DNA of 64,000 nucleotides from JAWKRB01 sp041389885 (lineage in GTDB: Bacteria; Myxococcota_A; Polyangia; Polyangiales; Ga0077539): the NCBI GenBank assembly GCA_041389885.1, contig JAWKRB010000029.1:36408-100407 (forward strand), in the 5' to 3' direction. Under the pieces are notes generated by a model. That model was given only the letters and a program-made list of their open reading frames with translations. It did not search any database and had not been told where the DNA came from. Each line of letters opens with the position of its first letter. The first letter of the stretch is position 1. Position numbers and translations under genes: made by a program. Positions 51,480 to 59,649 of the stretch are shown in pieces.

Positions 51480-52868
51480 ATGACGACATCGGTGATTCGC
51501 AGGGCCGCGCAGCTCGGGTTGACTCCGCTCCTCCTCGTCGGCGCGTGCTGCTCCGACGCGACCGGCACGAGCGGCGACGCGGCGACCGCCGACGCGGTGA
51601 CCGCCGACGTGGTGGCCGCCGACATGCAGACGCTCGACATCGCGAGCGGCCCCGACGTGGTCGACGCGGGCGGTCCCGACGTGGTCGACGCGGGCGGTCC
51701 CGACGTGGTCGACGCGAGCGGTCCCGACGTGGTCGACGCGAGCGGTCCCGACGTGGTCGACGCGCCCGAGCCGCTCGCGCCGATTCAGTCCGTCGCGGCG
51801 GGCACCTTGCACACCTGCGTGCTGCGCGGCGGCAGAGTCTTCTGCTGGGGCGACAACACCAGCGGACAGCTCGGCGTGAGCACCCTCGATCGCTCCCTCA
51901 CGCCGGTGGAGGTCCCGGGCATTCGCGACGCCGTCGAGGTGGCGGTCGACGGCAACGCGAGCTGCGCGCGGCGCATCGACAACACGATCACCTGCTGGGG
52001 GCAGAACATCGGCGGCCAGCTCGGTCCGTCGGTGGACATCGGTCGTGACCGCACGCCGCCCACCGCCGTGCCCGGCGCGACCCAGGCGACGCGCCTCGTG
52101 CTCGGCTCGGGCTACACCTGCATCCTCCGGCAGGACCGCACCGTGTGGTGCTGGGGCACGAACATCAACTACCAGCTCGGCGACGGCATGGGCGGCCCCG
52201 ACATGCGCCGCCGCGAGCCCGCGATGGTGCCTGGGCTCACGGGCGTGGTCGACCTCGCCGCGGGGCAGTTCTCGTGCGCGGTGCGCGACGACGGTCACGT
52301 CTTCTGCTGGGGGCTGAACTTCGCGGGCGAGACCGCGAGCGCCACGCAGCCTACGCCCACTCCGGCGGAGGTTCCGGGCGTCACCACCGCCGTGCAGGCC
52401 GGCGTCGGAAGCGGCTTCGGCTGCGCGGTGGTCCAGAGCGGCGAGGTGTACTGCTGGGGCGACAACCGCCTCGGGCAGCTCGGCGACCGCCCGCGCAACC
52501 TGCGAATGCCGCCCGCGGCGGTGCCCGGTGTGAGCAACGTCGTGAGCCTCGCGGTGGGGTGGAGCAGCACCTGCGCGCTCCTGCGCGACCAGACGGTGGT
52601 GTGCTGGGGCCAGGGGCAGCGCGGAGAGCTGGGCGCCGGGACGCTCACGCAGACCTCCCTCGCGCCCGTAACGGTCACCGGGCTCACGGGCGTGGTGCAG
52701 CTCTCGGGCTTCGCGCCGGTGTCGGTGACCCAGGCCAACCATCGCTGCGCGCTGCGGGCGGGCGAGGCCGACCGGCTCTGGTGCTGGGGCTTCAACAGCG
52801 ACGGCCAACTCGGCGACGGGACCATGACCGACCGCCCCGCGCCCGTGCGCGCCGCCGCCGTCCCCTGA
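51480..52868 (+). CDS. RCC1-repeat surface lipoprotein
   Basis: 462 aa. Signal MTTSVIRRAAQLGLTPLLLVGAC (lipobox VGAC) and an acidic spacer with five GPDVVDA units. The rest is a seven-bladed RCC1/ATS1-like propeller: seven repeats of the form HTCVLR.GRVFCWGDNTSGQLG...P..VPGI, each with paired cysteines and CWG. GGGGGAGGA precedes the ATG. RCC1 propellers are protein-interaction platforms; a secreted lipid-anchored version is common in large myxobacterial genomes and its ligand is unknown. Confidence 0.9.
   Translation: MTTSVIRRAAQLGLTPLLLVGACCSDATGTSGDAATADAVTADVVAADMQTLDIASGPDVVDAGGPDVVDAGGPDVVDASGPDVVDASGPDVVDAPEPLAPIQSVAAGTLHTCVLRGGRVFCWGDNTSGQLGVSTLDRSLTPVEVPGIRDAVEVAVDGNASCARRIDNTITCWGQNIGGQLGPSVDIGRDRTPPTAVPGATQATRLVLGSGYTCILRQDRTVWCWGTNINYQLGDGMGGPDMRRREPAMVPGLTGVVDLAAGQFSCAVRDDGHVFCWGLNFAGETASATQPTPTPAEVPGVTTAVQAGVGSGFGCAVVQSGEVYCWGDNRLGQLGDRPRNLRMPPAAVPGVSNVVSLAVGWSSTCALLRDQTVVCWGQGQRGELGAGTLTQTSLAPVTVTGLTGVVQLSGFAPVSVTQANHRCALRAGEADRLWCWGFNSDGQLGDGTMTDRPAPVRAAAVP
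51648..51767 (+). repeat. Five tandem 24-bp repeats coding GPDVVDA(G/S/P)
   Basis: The unit ggtcccgacgtggtcgacgc plus four bases is repeated five times, with minor changes, in frame. It encodes the acidic spacer of the RCC1 lipoprotein. Slippage would change spacer length in steps of eight residues. Confidence 0.9.
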
Positions 52869-53270
52869 TCAGCGCGCGTTGCGGAGGAAGGTCGCGAGGT
52901 CTTCGAAGCGCGCGTCGAGAAAGTCCCGCAGCTCGCCCGAGATCCCCTGGTCGTCCATCGCCGCCTTCATCGTGCGCACCCAGGCGTCGCGCATCGCGAC
53001 GTCGATGGCGACGTGCGCGTGGCGCATGCGCAGCCGAGGGTGACCGTGCGTCTGCATGTAGGTCTGCGGCCCGCCCAGCCAGCCGATGAGGAACAGCGCG
53101 AAGCGCTCCTGCATCTCCGGCGCGACCCTGCCCGTCTCGTCGCAGCGGTGCACCGCGGTGAGCGCGGGCTCGCGCTCGAACATGAGCTCGTAGAAGCGCG
53201 CCGCGAGGGCGCGGGTCGGGGCCTCGCCGCCGATCGCGACGTAAGGGGTGTTCTCTGCGTCGATCGCCAT
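52869..53270 (-). CDS. Group II truncated haemoglobin
   Basis: 133 aa. Landmarks: ARFYELMFE (Tyr27 at B10), FLIGWLGGPQTYMQ, THGHPRLRMRHAHVAID with proximal His84 (F8), and RDAWVRTMKAAMDD with Trp97 (G8), which are typical of group II truncated globins. Binds heme, oxygen and probably nitric oxide. It starts 13 nt after the GMC oxidoreductase stop and ends the same operon, so it may protect or supply that enzyme with oxygen-related chemistry. Confidence 0.93.
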   Translation of the reverse strand: MAIDAENTPYVAIGGEAPTRALAARFYELMFEREPALTAVHRCDETGRVAPEMQERFALFLIGWLGGPQTYMQTHGHPRLRMRHAHVAIDVAMRDAWVRTMKAAMDDQGISGELRDFLDARFEDLATFLRNAR

Positions 53271-53283
53271 GACGGCGGTAGGA

Positions 53284-54795
53284 CTACTTCATTCTCCAGG
53301 CGATGCGAGTCGCCACGGTCATGATCGACAGCTGCGGGTTCACCCCGAGGCTCGTGGGGAGCACGCTGCCGTCGGCGATCCAGACGTTGTCGAGGTCCCA
53401 GACCTTGCCGTTCGGGTCGACGACGCTGTTGTGGGGCGAGCAGCCCATGCGCGCGCTGCCGAGGGGGTGCTGCGACGCGCACTCCAGGCGCCGCGCGGGC
53501 ACCGCGGCGAGGTCGAAGGCGCGAAACCTGTCGGCGCTCAGCCCCGGCAGCCCGAGCACCGGCAGGTACACCTCCTCGGCGCCCGCGGCGAAGAAGGTCT
53601 CGGCCATGAGGGTCAGCGCCCGGGGGATCAGCGCGCGGTCCTCCGGCGCCATGCGGTAGGTCACGATGGGCTCGCGGCCGAAGCCCCGGTGCACCGTGCC
53701 GCCGCCCTGGTCGTGAATGATCCCGCCGAACATCGCCAGGTGGTCGATGCGGGCGCTGTTCTCCATGTGCTCCGGGCCCACCCCCGGCATCGTCGCGCCG
53801 AGCACCCCGGTCGGCACGAAGAGCCCCATCAGGGTGATCCCCTCGCGCTCGTAGGCGTCGGTGTACGCGCTCTGCAGGGCGCCCTGCCAGCCGCGCACCT
53901 TCTCGCGAAATCGCCCGAGCACGCGAAAGCCGGGGTGCAGCGTGAGGCCCGCGCCGACGAAGCGCTCGTGTCCGATCCCGCTGCGCTGCAACACCTTCGG
54001 CGTGTGCCAGGCGCCCGCCGCGACCACCACCCGCGCCGCGTGCACGGTGAGCTTCGCGCCGGGGCGACCCTCGGGGCCGTTGAGCAACCTGCCCTTCACG
54101 CCCACGGCGCGGCGGCCCTTCATCACGACCTTCTCGACCAGCGTGTGCGACCACACCTCGGCGCCCGCGGCCACCGCGCGGGGGAGGTAGGCGAGGTCGA
54201 CGCTCATCTTCGCGCCGTGGGGGCAGCCGAAGTTGCAGCGCCCGCAGCCGTCGCAGCCCTGGGTGTTGCGGCGGATCGGCGCGAGCTCGATGCCCCGCGC
54301 GCGCGACCCCTCGGCGAAGAGCGCCGTGCTGCGCGAGCGCATCTCGACGGGCACCTCTTCGACGTGAATGGCCTTCTCGACGTGGGTCACGGCCTCGTCG
54401 AGGAGCGCCGGGGTGTAGTCGCGCAGGCCCAGCTCGCGCTGCCAGTGGTCGAGCACCGCGTCGGGGATGCGAAAGCACACCGCGCCGGTGAGCATCGACG
54501 AGCCGCCCACGCCGCGGCCCATGGTGACGTTGATCGCGGGGGAGTCGCCGAGCCCGAGGGCGAGGGTGAACGCGCCGTCGCGCCAGAGGTGGCGCATCGA
54601 CTCGCTGGGGCGCATCGCGCCGTGCTGCTCGGCGGTGACCCGCGGGCCCTCCTCGAGCACGATCACCCGAAGGCCGCGGAGCGCGAGCTCGGTCGCGACG
54701 ACGGAGCCGCCCGCGCCCGAGCCGATGACCACGACGTCGGCGTCGAGGGTGAGGTCGGCGGTGAGGTCCCGCGCGCTGTGGTAGCCGCCGCTCAC
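53284..54795 (-). CDS. GMC-type FAD oxidoreductase with Cys-cluster motif
   Basis: 503 aa from a GTG start that overlaps the stop of the upstream gene (GTGA). FAD motif VVVIGSGAGGSVVATELALRG (from about residue 22), FRIPDAVLDHWQREL, GRGVGGSSMLTGA, and the C-terminal CASQHPLGSARMG...WIADGSVLPTSLGVNPQLSI are GMC-family blocks. Residues 181-192 read CDGCGRCNFGCP, a C-x2-C-x2-C-x3-CP pattern as in 4Fe-4S ferredoxins. The partner gene upstream resembles small subunits of flavin dehydrogenases. Likely an alcohol, sterol or sugar dehydrogenase; it has no signal peptide. Confidence 0.85.
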   Translation of the reverse strand: MSGGYHSARDLTADLTLDADVVVIGSGAGGSVVATELALRGLRVIVLEEGPRVTAEQHGAMRPSESMRHLWRDGAFTLALGLGDSPAINVTMGRGVGGSSMLTGAVCFRIPDAVLDHWQRELGLRDYTPALLDEAVTHVEKAIHVEEVPVEMRSRSTALFAEGSRARGIELAPIRRNTQGCDGCGRCNFGCPHGAKMSVDLAYLPRAVAAGAEVWSHTLVEKVVMKGRRAVGVKGRLLNGPEGRPGAKLTVHAARVVVAAGAWHTPKVLQRSGIGHERFVGAGLTLHPGFRVLGRFREKVRGWQGALQSAYTDAYEREGITLMGLFVPTGVLGATMPGVGPEHMENSARIDHLAMFGGIIHDQGGGTVHRGFGREPIVTYRMAPEDRALIPRALTLMAETFFAAGAEEVYLPVLGLPGLSADRFRAFDLAAVPARRLECASQHPLGSARMGCSPHNSVVDPNGKVWDLDNVWIADGSVLPTSLGVNPQLSIMTVATRIAWRMK

Positions 54796-55271
54796 GAGGG
54801 GCTCCCGGGGGTGAGCGCGTCGCCGCCCTTCTCGCGACGCAGCGCGCTCAGGCACGCGCCGTCGTAGCCCGCGTGGGCCGCGCTCTCGGGCTGCTCGTAC
54901 CACGACACGCAGAGGATCGCCTTCGCGCCGAAGAAGGGCACGCCCAGCGGAGAGGCCTCCATGCGCGCCAGGCCCTCGACGCGGTCGGCGAGGGACATCG
55001 ACGCGAAGCCCTGGAGCTTGCGCAGCAGCAGCGGCGTGAGCGCGCTCACGGCGAGGAGGCAGAGCCAGAGCGAGCGGCGCGCCCGCGAGCCGGCGAGGCC
55101 CACGAAGTCGTCGAGGTCGTCGACGAGGCGCGAGAGGCGATCCGGAGACGGAGGCCCCTCGGCGGTGGAGAACAACGCCTCGGCCATCGCCACGGTCGCG
55201 CGTCGCGTCCAGGGGCCGAGACCCGGGCCGCGCCGCTTCGCATCAGGAACCTCCAGCCGCGTCTCGCTCAC
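54792..55271 (-). CDS. Small subunit-like partner of the GMC oxidoreductase
   Basis: 159 aa. A Tat or signal peptide is not evident at the N-terminus (MSETRLEVPDAKRRG); one hydrophobic segment (LWLCLLAVSALTPLLL, about residues 67-82) is present. Block FASMSLADRVEGLARMEASPLGVPFFGAKAILCVSWYEQPE is reminiscent of gluconate 2-dehydrogenase subunit 3-type proteins that accompany flavin dehydrogenases. Overlaps the GMC gene by 4 nt. Probably stabilises or anchors the oxidoreductase; the family assignment is tentative. Confidence 0.6.
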   Translation of the reverse strand: MSETRLEVPDAKRRGPGLGPWTRRATVAMAEALFSTAEGPPSPDRLSRLVDDLDDFVGLAGSRARRSLWLCLLAVSALTPLLLRKLQGFASMSLADRVEGLARMEASPLGVPFFGAKAILCVSWYEQPESAAHAGYDGACLSALRREKGGDALTPGSPS

Positions 55272-55322
55272 GGCCGCGAACGCTACCAGACCCGGCGCGC
55301 GGGCGGCGCCCGGCGCGAGGCC

Positions 55323-55964
55323 CTATCCCTCCCGCGCCGGGGGCCGCCGTGGCCTCGCCATCGCCGCGAAGCCGTCGACCAGGGTCTTGCTCAGCGCCGC
55401 GTCGAGGGCGCTGGCCTCGAGGCCCATCAGCCCCGCCCGCAGCGGGCCGTCGATGAGCAGCGAGGCGAGGCCGTGCACGGAGGTCCACGCGAGGAGCGCG
55501 AGGGGCGCCGCGCCGCCCCCCGGCGCCAGACCCGCGGCCTGCATCGCGCGAATCTGCGCCAGCATGCGCCCGAAGGCCGGGAGCGCGTCGGGAGACGCCT
55601 GGGCGAGCGCCGCGTCCTTCGGCGATCCGCTGAACATCAGCCGGTAGTGCGCGGGGTGCGCGACCGCGAAGCCCACGTACGCCCGCCCCAGCGCCACCAT
55701 GCGCGCGCCGGGGTCGTCGATCCCCTCGGTCGCCTGGCGCATCGCCTCGTCGAGGCCCGCGAAGCCCTCGTCGCGGAGCGCGGCCGCGAGCGCGTGAACC
55801 CCCTCGAAATGGTGGTAGGGCGCCGCGTTCGACACCCCCGCCCGCCGCGCGGCCTCGCGGAGCGACAGCGCGCCCACGCCGCCCTCGGCCACCGCCGCCA
55901 GCGCAGAGTCCATCAGCGCGCGTCGGAGGTCGCCGTGGTGGTAGCGGCGCTGCGCCTTCGCCAT
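55323..55964 (-). CDS. TetR/AcrR-family transcriptional regulator
   Basis: 213 aa from ATG 55964 (AGGAG about 9 nt upstream; GTG 55973 is less likely because it abuts that site). The N-terminal helix-turn-helix is RRALMDSALAAVAEGGVGALSLREAARRAGVSNAAPYHHFEGVHALAAAL. The C-terminal domain (GARMVALGRAYVGFAVAHPAHYRLMFSG) matches the WHG/TetR_C_33 type. First gene of a run of four on the minus strand and divergent from the carotenoid-oxygenase gene; a near-palindrome in the shared region is the likely binding site. Inferred repressor. Confidence 0.92.
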   Translation of the reverse strand: MAKAQRRYHHGDLRRALMDSALAAVAEGGVGALSLREAARRAGVSNAAPYHHFEGVHALAAALRDEGFAGLDEAMRQATEGIDDPGARMVALGRAYVGFAVAHPAHYRLMFSGSPKDAALAQASPDALPAFGRMLAQIRAMQAAGLAPGGGAAPLALLAWTSVHGLASLLIDGPLRAGLMGLEASALDAALSKTLVDGFAAMARPRRPPAREG

Positions 55965-55994
55965 CGAGCCCACTCCTACCGCGTCGGGCTGAAC

Positions 55995-56023
55995 TTGACA
56001 TCTGAAAAGATTGATCTTATCAC
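55995..56023 (+). promoter_or_regulatory. Putative sigma-70 type promoter of the carotenoid-oxygenase gene
   Basis: TTGACA (55995-56000) is a perfect -35 hexamer; TATCAC (56018-56023) is a fair -10 after a 17-bp spacer. This is the only perfect TTGACA seen at a promoter position in the window, in an AT-rich island unlike its surroundings. Confidence 0.55.
56003..56022. promoter_or_regulatory. 20-bp near-palindrome, putative TetR operator
   Basis: TGAAAAGATTGATCTTATCA reads as an inverted repeat with 8 of 10 symmetric base pairs (TGA and AAGAT on the left, ATCTT and TCA on the right). It lies between the -35 and -10 of the rightward promoter and 38 bp upstream of tetR, so one bound dimer could repress both directions. 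Confidence 0.6.
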
Positions 56024-56045
56024 TCGCTCAGATCGGAGGAGAGCG

Positions 56046-57476
56046 ATGGCAGACGGCGGTGTCGGCGCGAGGGCGCGCCTGGGTGAGGTCGGCCCCCTGA
56101 GGGCGCCGGCGGCGCGGTCGGGGGTGGTCGAGGCGACGGTGCGCGGCGAGCTGCCGGGGTGGCTCCGGGGCTCCCTGGTGCGCACCTGCCCGGCGCGGTT
56201 TCGCGAGGGCGACTGGGAGGCGGCGCACTGGTTCGACGGCCTCGGCATGCTCTACGCGTTCGAGCTCGGCGACGGCGCGGCGCGGCTGCGGTTTCGCGAC
56301 CTCGACTGCGAGGCCGCGCGGAGCCTGCGCGAGGGGCGGCGCGACCTCGCGAGCTTCGCGACGCCCATGCGCCGCGCGTGGTGGAAGCGGCTGCTGAACC
56401 CCATCCCCACGATCACCGACAACGCGAACGTCAACGTCGTCCCTCGCGGAGACGGGCTGGTGGCCCTCACGGAGTCGTCGCGTCAGCTCCGGGTCGACCG
56501 CGCGAGCCTCGAGGTCACCGGCGAGCACGCGTGGGGCGACGGGCTCGGGGCGATCCTGGGCACGGCGCACCCCGTCTATGACCGCGCGAAGGGCGTGTGG
56601 GTCGACCTCTGCACCGACCTCGGCGCGCGCCCCGCCCTGGTCGCGGTGGAGCACGACCGAGAGGGCACCGCGCGGCGCGAGGTGGCGCGGTGGCGCGCGC
56701 CGAAGCTCCCGTACGTGCACTCCTTCGGCGTCACCGCGGGGGCGGTGGTGGCGTTCGCGCACCCCCTCTCGATCGCGCCGTCGCGCCTGCTGTTCTCCGA
56801 CAAGGGCTACGCCGATCACCTGCGCTGGGAGGGCGGCGACGCGCAGATCCTCGCCCTCGACCGGGCGACGGGCGAGGCGCGGAGCTGGCGCGCGCCCGCG
56901 GGCTTCGTGTTTCATGTCATCGAGGCCTTCGAAGACCCGCGCGGGCTCGTGCTCGACGCGCTGGTCTACGACGACGCCGACATCGTCGACGCCTTTCGCG
57001 CGGCGCGCCTGACCCGCGAGGCGGTGGGCGTCTCGCCGAGGCCGACGCGCTACGTGCTGCCCCGCGAGGGCGCCGACGCGCGGGTCGAGGCGCTGCACCC
57101 GACGACCTTTGAGTTTCCCGTGTGCGACCGCCGCGGCGCCGGGGAGCGTCGGTACACCTGGGGCGCGCGGGTGCTCCTCGACGGGGCGCGCTCGGCCTCG
57201 ACCCTGGTGCGCCTCGACCACCGCGCGGGCGAGGTGCTCGAGCACGCCGAGGAGGCATGGGTCTTCGGCGAGCCCGTGTTCGCCCGTCGACCCGATGGGG
57301 TCGAAGAGGGCGACGGGGTGATCCTCGCGGTGGGGTCGCACGCGCGAGACGACCGCGCGCTGCTGCGGGTGCTCGACGCGCGCACGATGCGCCCCGTCGC
57401 GGACGTCCTCGCCGACGTGGCCCTGCCCCTGGGGTTTCACGGCGGCTTCGCCCCGTCGCGCGACGCCGCCCGTTGA
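56046..57476 (+). CDS. Carotenoid cleavage oxygenase family protein
   Basis: 476 aa. The four iron-ligand histidines of the RPE65/CCO family are present: H175 (AILGTAHPVYD), H225 (KLPYVHSFGVT), H290 (GFVFHVIEAFED) and H465 (PLGFHGGFAP). GGAGGAG lies upstream of ATG 56046. N-terminal ARLGEVGPLRAPA has no signal peptide, so it is cytoplasmic or membrane-peripheral. Enzymes of this fold cleave carotenoid or stilbene-type double bonds with oxygen; the substrate is unknown. It is the first rightward gene opposite tetR. Confidence 0.9.
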   Translation: MADGGVGARARLGEVGPLRAPAARSGVVEATVRGELPGWLRGSLVRTCPARFREGDWEAAHWFDGLGMLYAFELGDGAARLRFRDLDCEAARSLREGRRDLASFATPMRRAWWKRLLNPIPTITDNANVNVVPRGDGLVALTESSRQLRVDRASLEVTGEHAWGDGLGAILGTAHPVYDRAKGVWVDLCTDLGARPALVAVEHDREGTARREVARWRAPKLPYVHSFGVTAGAVVAFAHPLSIAPSRLLFSDKGYADHLRWEGGDAQILALDRATGEARSWRAPAGFVFHVIEAFEDPRGLVLDALVYDDADIVDAFRAARLTREAVGVSPRPTRYVLPREGADARVEALHPTTFEFPVCDRRGAGERRYTWGARVLLDGARSASTLVRLDHRAGEVLEHAEEAWVFGEPVFARRPDGVEEGDGVILAVGSHARDDRALLRVLDARTMRPVADVLADVALPLGFHGGFAPSRDAAR

Positions 57477-57503
57477 CGCGCGACCCGCCGCGCCGCGAGG
57501 CGG

Positions 57504-57509
57504 TAGCAT
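57504..57509 (+). promoter_or_regulatory. TAnnnT -10-like element 8 nt before the metallohydrolase gene
   Basis: TAGCAT ends 8 nt before ATG 57518. It suggests the metallohydrolase and acetyltransferase pair has its own promoter within the run. Confidence 0.42.
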
Positions 57510-57517
57510 CACGGCCC

Positions 57518-58450
57518 ATGGGACGCTTCGACGACCGCGCCACCCGCCCCGCTCGGGGCCCCGCCGACATCCTCCGATGGCAGATCGAGCGCGTCACCGG
57601 CAGGGCGCCCGCCCGCGAGCGCAAGCCCGTCGGCGCGCCCTCGCGGCCGAACGACGGCGCGGCGATCCGCGAGCTCCCGGCGTCGATCACCTGGATCGGC
57701 CACGCGAGCTTTCTGCTGCGCCTCGCGGGGCTCTACATCGCGACCGATCCGGTGTTCTCCGAGCGCATCCAGGGGGTGATCCCGAGGCTCGCGCCGCCGG
57801 GGGTGGTGCCCGAGTCGCTGCCGCCCATCGACGTGGTGCTGGTGAGCCACAACCACTACGACCACCTCGACCTCCCGTCCCTCAAGCGCATCGGCCCCGA
57901 GGCGCTGTACATCGTTCCGCTCGGCAACGCGGCGACGCTCAAGCGCGCGGGGCTGCCCAGGGTCATCGAGCTCGACTGGTGGGAGACGCACCGGGAGGGA
58001 GACCTCGAGCTCACCCTCGTGCCCGCGCGGCACTGGTCGATGCGCGCGCCCTGGGACCGCAACGACGGGCTCTGGGGCGGCTTCGTGATCCGCGGCCCCG
58101 AGGGGGCGGCGTACCACTCCGGCGACACCGCCCTCTTCGACGGGTTCGGCGAGATCGCCGCGCGCTGCGGCCCCATCGACTGGGCGATGCTCCCCGTCGG
58201 CGCCTACGAGCCCCGTTGGTTCATGGAGCCGCAGCACATGAACCCCGACGACGCCCTCGACGCCTTTGAGCGCCTCGGCGCGCGCGCGATGGTCGCGATG
58301 CACTGGGGCACCTTCATCCTCACCGACGAGCCCGCGCAGGAGCCCCCCGCGCGCACCCGCGAGGGCTTCGCGGCCCGAGGCTGGGACCCGGCGCGGCTCT
58401 GGGTGATGGACGTGGGCGAGACCCGCGCCCTCGGGGCCGGGGGCGCGTGA
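57518..58450 (+). CDS. Metallo-beta-lactamase-fold hydrolase (NAPE-PLD/UlaG-like)
   Basis: 310 aa. SLPPIDVVLVSHNHYDHLDLPS carries the HxHxDH zinc motif; PARHWSMRAPWDRN and YHSGDTALFDG provide further ligands, and MVAMHWGTFILTDEP the last His. WIGHASFLLRLAGLYIATDPVFSERI is the signature of the N-acyl-phosphatidylethanolamine phospholipase D-like / UlaG-like branch. No signal peptide. Stop overlaps the next gene's GTG (GTGA), indicating coupling. Confidence 0.9.
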   Translation: MGRFDDRATRPARGPADILRWQIERVTGRAPARERKPVGAPSRPNDGAAIRELPASITWIGHASFLLRLAGLYIATDPVFSERIQGVIPRLAPPGVVPESLPPIDVVLVSHNHYDHLDLPSLKRIGPEALYIVPLGNAATLKRAGLPRVIELDWWETHREGDLELTLVPARHWSMRAPWDRNDGLWGGFVIRGPEGAAYHSGDTALFDGFGEIAARCGPIDWAMLPVGAYEPRWFMEPQHMNPDDALDAFERLGARAMVAMHWGTFILTDEPAQEPPARTREGFAARGWDPARLWVMDVGETRALGAGGA

Positions 58451-59061
58451 GCGCGTCCTCTCCGACGACCCGTCTCCTGCGCGCCGAGGAGCGCGACGTC
58501 GCGGTCGAGACCCTCGCGGCCTCCTTCGACGACGACCCCCTCTTTCGCTGGATGCTCCCCGACGCGAGAGACCGCGCCGCCTGGCTCCGTTGGTTTCACC
58601 GCGTGTCGGTGGAGCACTCCCTCGCGCTCCGCGCGGCCTCCACCCTGACAGAGGGACCCGGCGCGGGGGCGATCACGGTGATCCCGCCGGGGGAGCCGGG
58701 GCCGTCGGTGGGCACGTGGCTCCGAGCGCTGCGCGCGCCGCCCCGCAGGCCGCCGACCTGGCGCCTCGCGGCGGTGGGGCTGCGCATCGAGGCGCGCCTC
58801 GAGGCGCTGCGTCCGAGCTCGCCCAACGTGTACGTCCACGTGCTCGGCGCGCACCCGTCGCGCAAGGGCCAGGGGGTCGGCGGAGCCCTGCTCCGCGCCG
58901 CGCTGCGCCTCGCGACCGAGCGCGGAGTGCCCCTGGCGCTCGAGACGTCAAACCCCGTGAACCTCGGGTTCTACAAGCGATTCGGGCTGAAGGTACGCCA
59001 CGAGATCCGCGTCGCCGACGCGCCGCCGCTGTGGACGCTCAGCACCGACGGCCCGCCCTGA
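58447..59061 (+). CDS. GNAT-family acetyltransferase
   Basis: 204 aa from GTG. Acetyl-CoA binding motif: VYVHVLGAHPSRKGQGVGGALLRAALRLATERG (Q/R-x-x-G-x-G/A). NPVNLGFYKRFGL is the typical C-terminal motif. N-terminal LFRWMLPDARDRAAWLRWF fits the LF/GNAT-type helix arrangement. Substrate unknown. Co-translated with the metallohydrolase and ends exactly where the opposing secreted-protein gene ends. Confidence 0.9.
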   Translation: MSASSPTTRLLRAEERDVAVETLAASFDDDPLFRWMLPDARDRAAWLRWFHRVSVEHSLALRAASTLTEGPGAGAITVIPPGEPGPSVGTWLRALRAPPRRPPTWRLAAVGLRIEARLEALRPSSPNVYVHVLGAHPSRKGQGVGGALLRAALRLATERGVPLALETSNPVNLGFYKRFGLKVRHEIRVADAPPLWTLSTDGPP

Positions 59062-59583
59062 TCAGCGGCTCTGCGAGGCGCAGCGCCATCGGCCGGATCC
59101 CTCGGAGACGGCGATCTCTCCGCTGGAGCACCTGGGCAGCGGGCCCTCGACGCAGCGCCATCTCCCAGAGCCCTCGGAGACCAGGCTCTCTCCGCTGGAG
59201 CACCTCGGCAGCGCGCTCTCGGCGCAGCGCCACCGACCGAATCCCTCGGACTCGAGGTGGCTGCCCGAGGAGCACTCGGGCAACAGGTGTCGCGCGCCCC
59301 AGGGCGTGCGTGAGGGGGCCTCGCAGCGGAGCTCCCCGCCGCTGTCGGCGACGATGAAGTCTCCCCGGTCGCACCCCGCGAGGCGGAGGGCCTGACGGAT
59401 CGGGCGGCAGCGAAAGCCCCGGCTGCCGTCGGCCACCACGAGCTCGCCGTCGGAGCACCCCGTGGGGAGCGACAGGGTGCGGGGCTGCGCGGCGGCCTCG
59501 CGCTGCGGCGCGCGGGCGAAGAGCACCGCGATCGCGCCGACCACCAGGGCGGGACCGCGGAGAGACGAAGCGCTGACGTGCAT
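59062..59583 (-). CDS. Secreted protein with five short Cys-bounded repeats
   Basis: 173 aa. Signal peptide MHVSASSLRGPALVVGAIAVLFARAPQREAAA. The mature part is five repeats, each with a Cys near the start, a Ser/Asp-Gly-(Glu/Asp) turn and a final (W/F/L)RC: for example CSSGESLVSEGSGRWRC and CSSGEIAVSEGSGRWRC for the last two, more divergent for the first two. The tight Cys-Cys spacing implies a disulfide within each unit. Not recognised as a known family. ATG 59583 follows a -10-like element by 6 nt. Confidence 0.7.
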   Translation of the reverse strand: MHVSASSLRGPALVVGAIAVLFARAPQREAAAQPRTLSLPTGCSDGELVVADGSRGFRCRPIRQALRLAGCDRGDFIVADSGGELRCEAPSRTPWGARHLLPECSSGSHLESEGFGRWRCAESALPRCSSGESLVSEGSGRWRCVEGPLPRCSSGEIAVSEGSGRWRCASQSR

Positions 59584-59589
59584 CGATCG

Positions 59590-59595
59590 AGCGTA
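59590..59595 (-). promoter_or_regulatory. TAnnnT -10-like element 6 nt before the Cys-bounded repeat gene
   Basis: On the minus strand TACGCT ends 6 nt before ATG 59583, again consistent with a leaderless mRNA. Confidence 0.42.
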
Positions 59596-59649
59596 GCCGA
59601 TGTCGGAGCGCGCTTGCGGGCGTAGGGCGGCTGCGCCGATGATGCCCGC

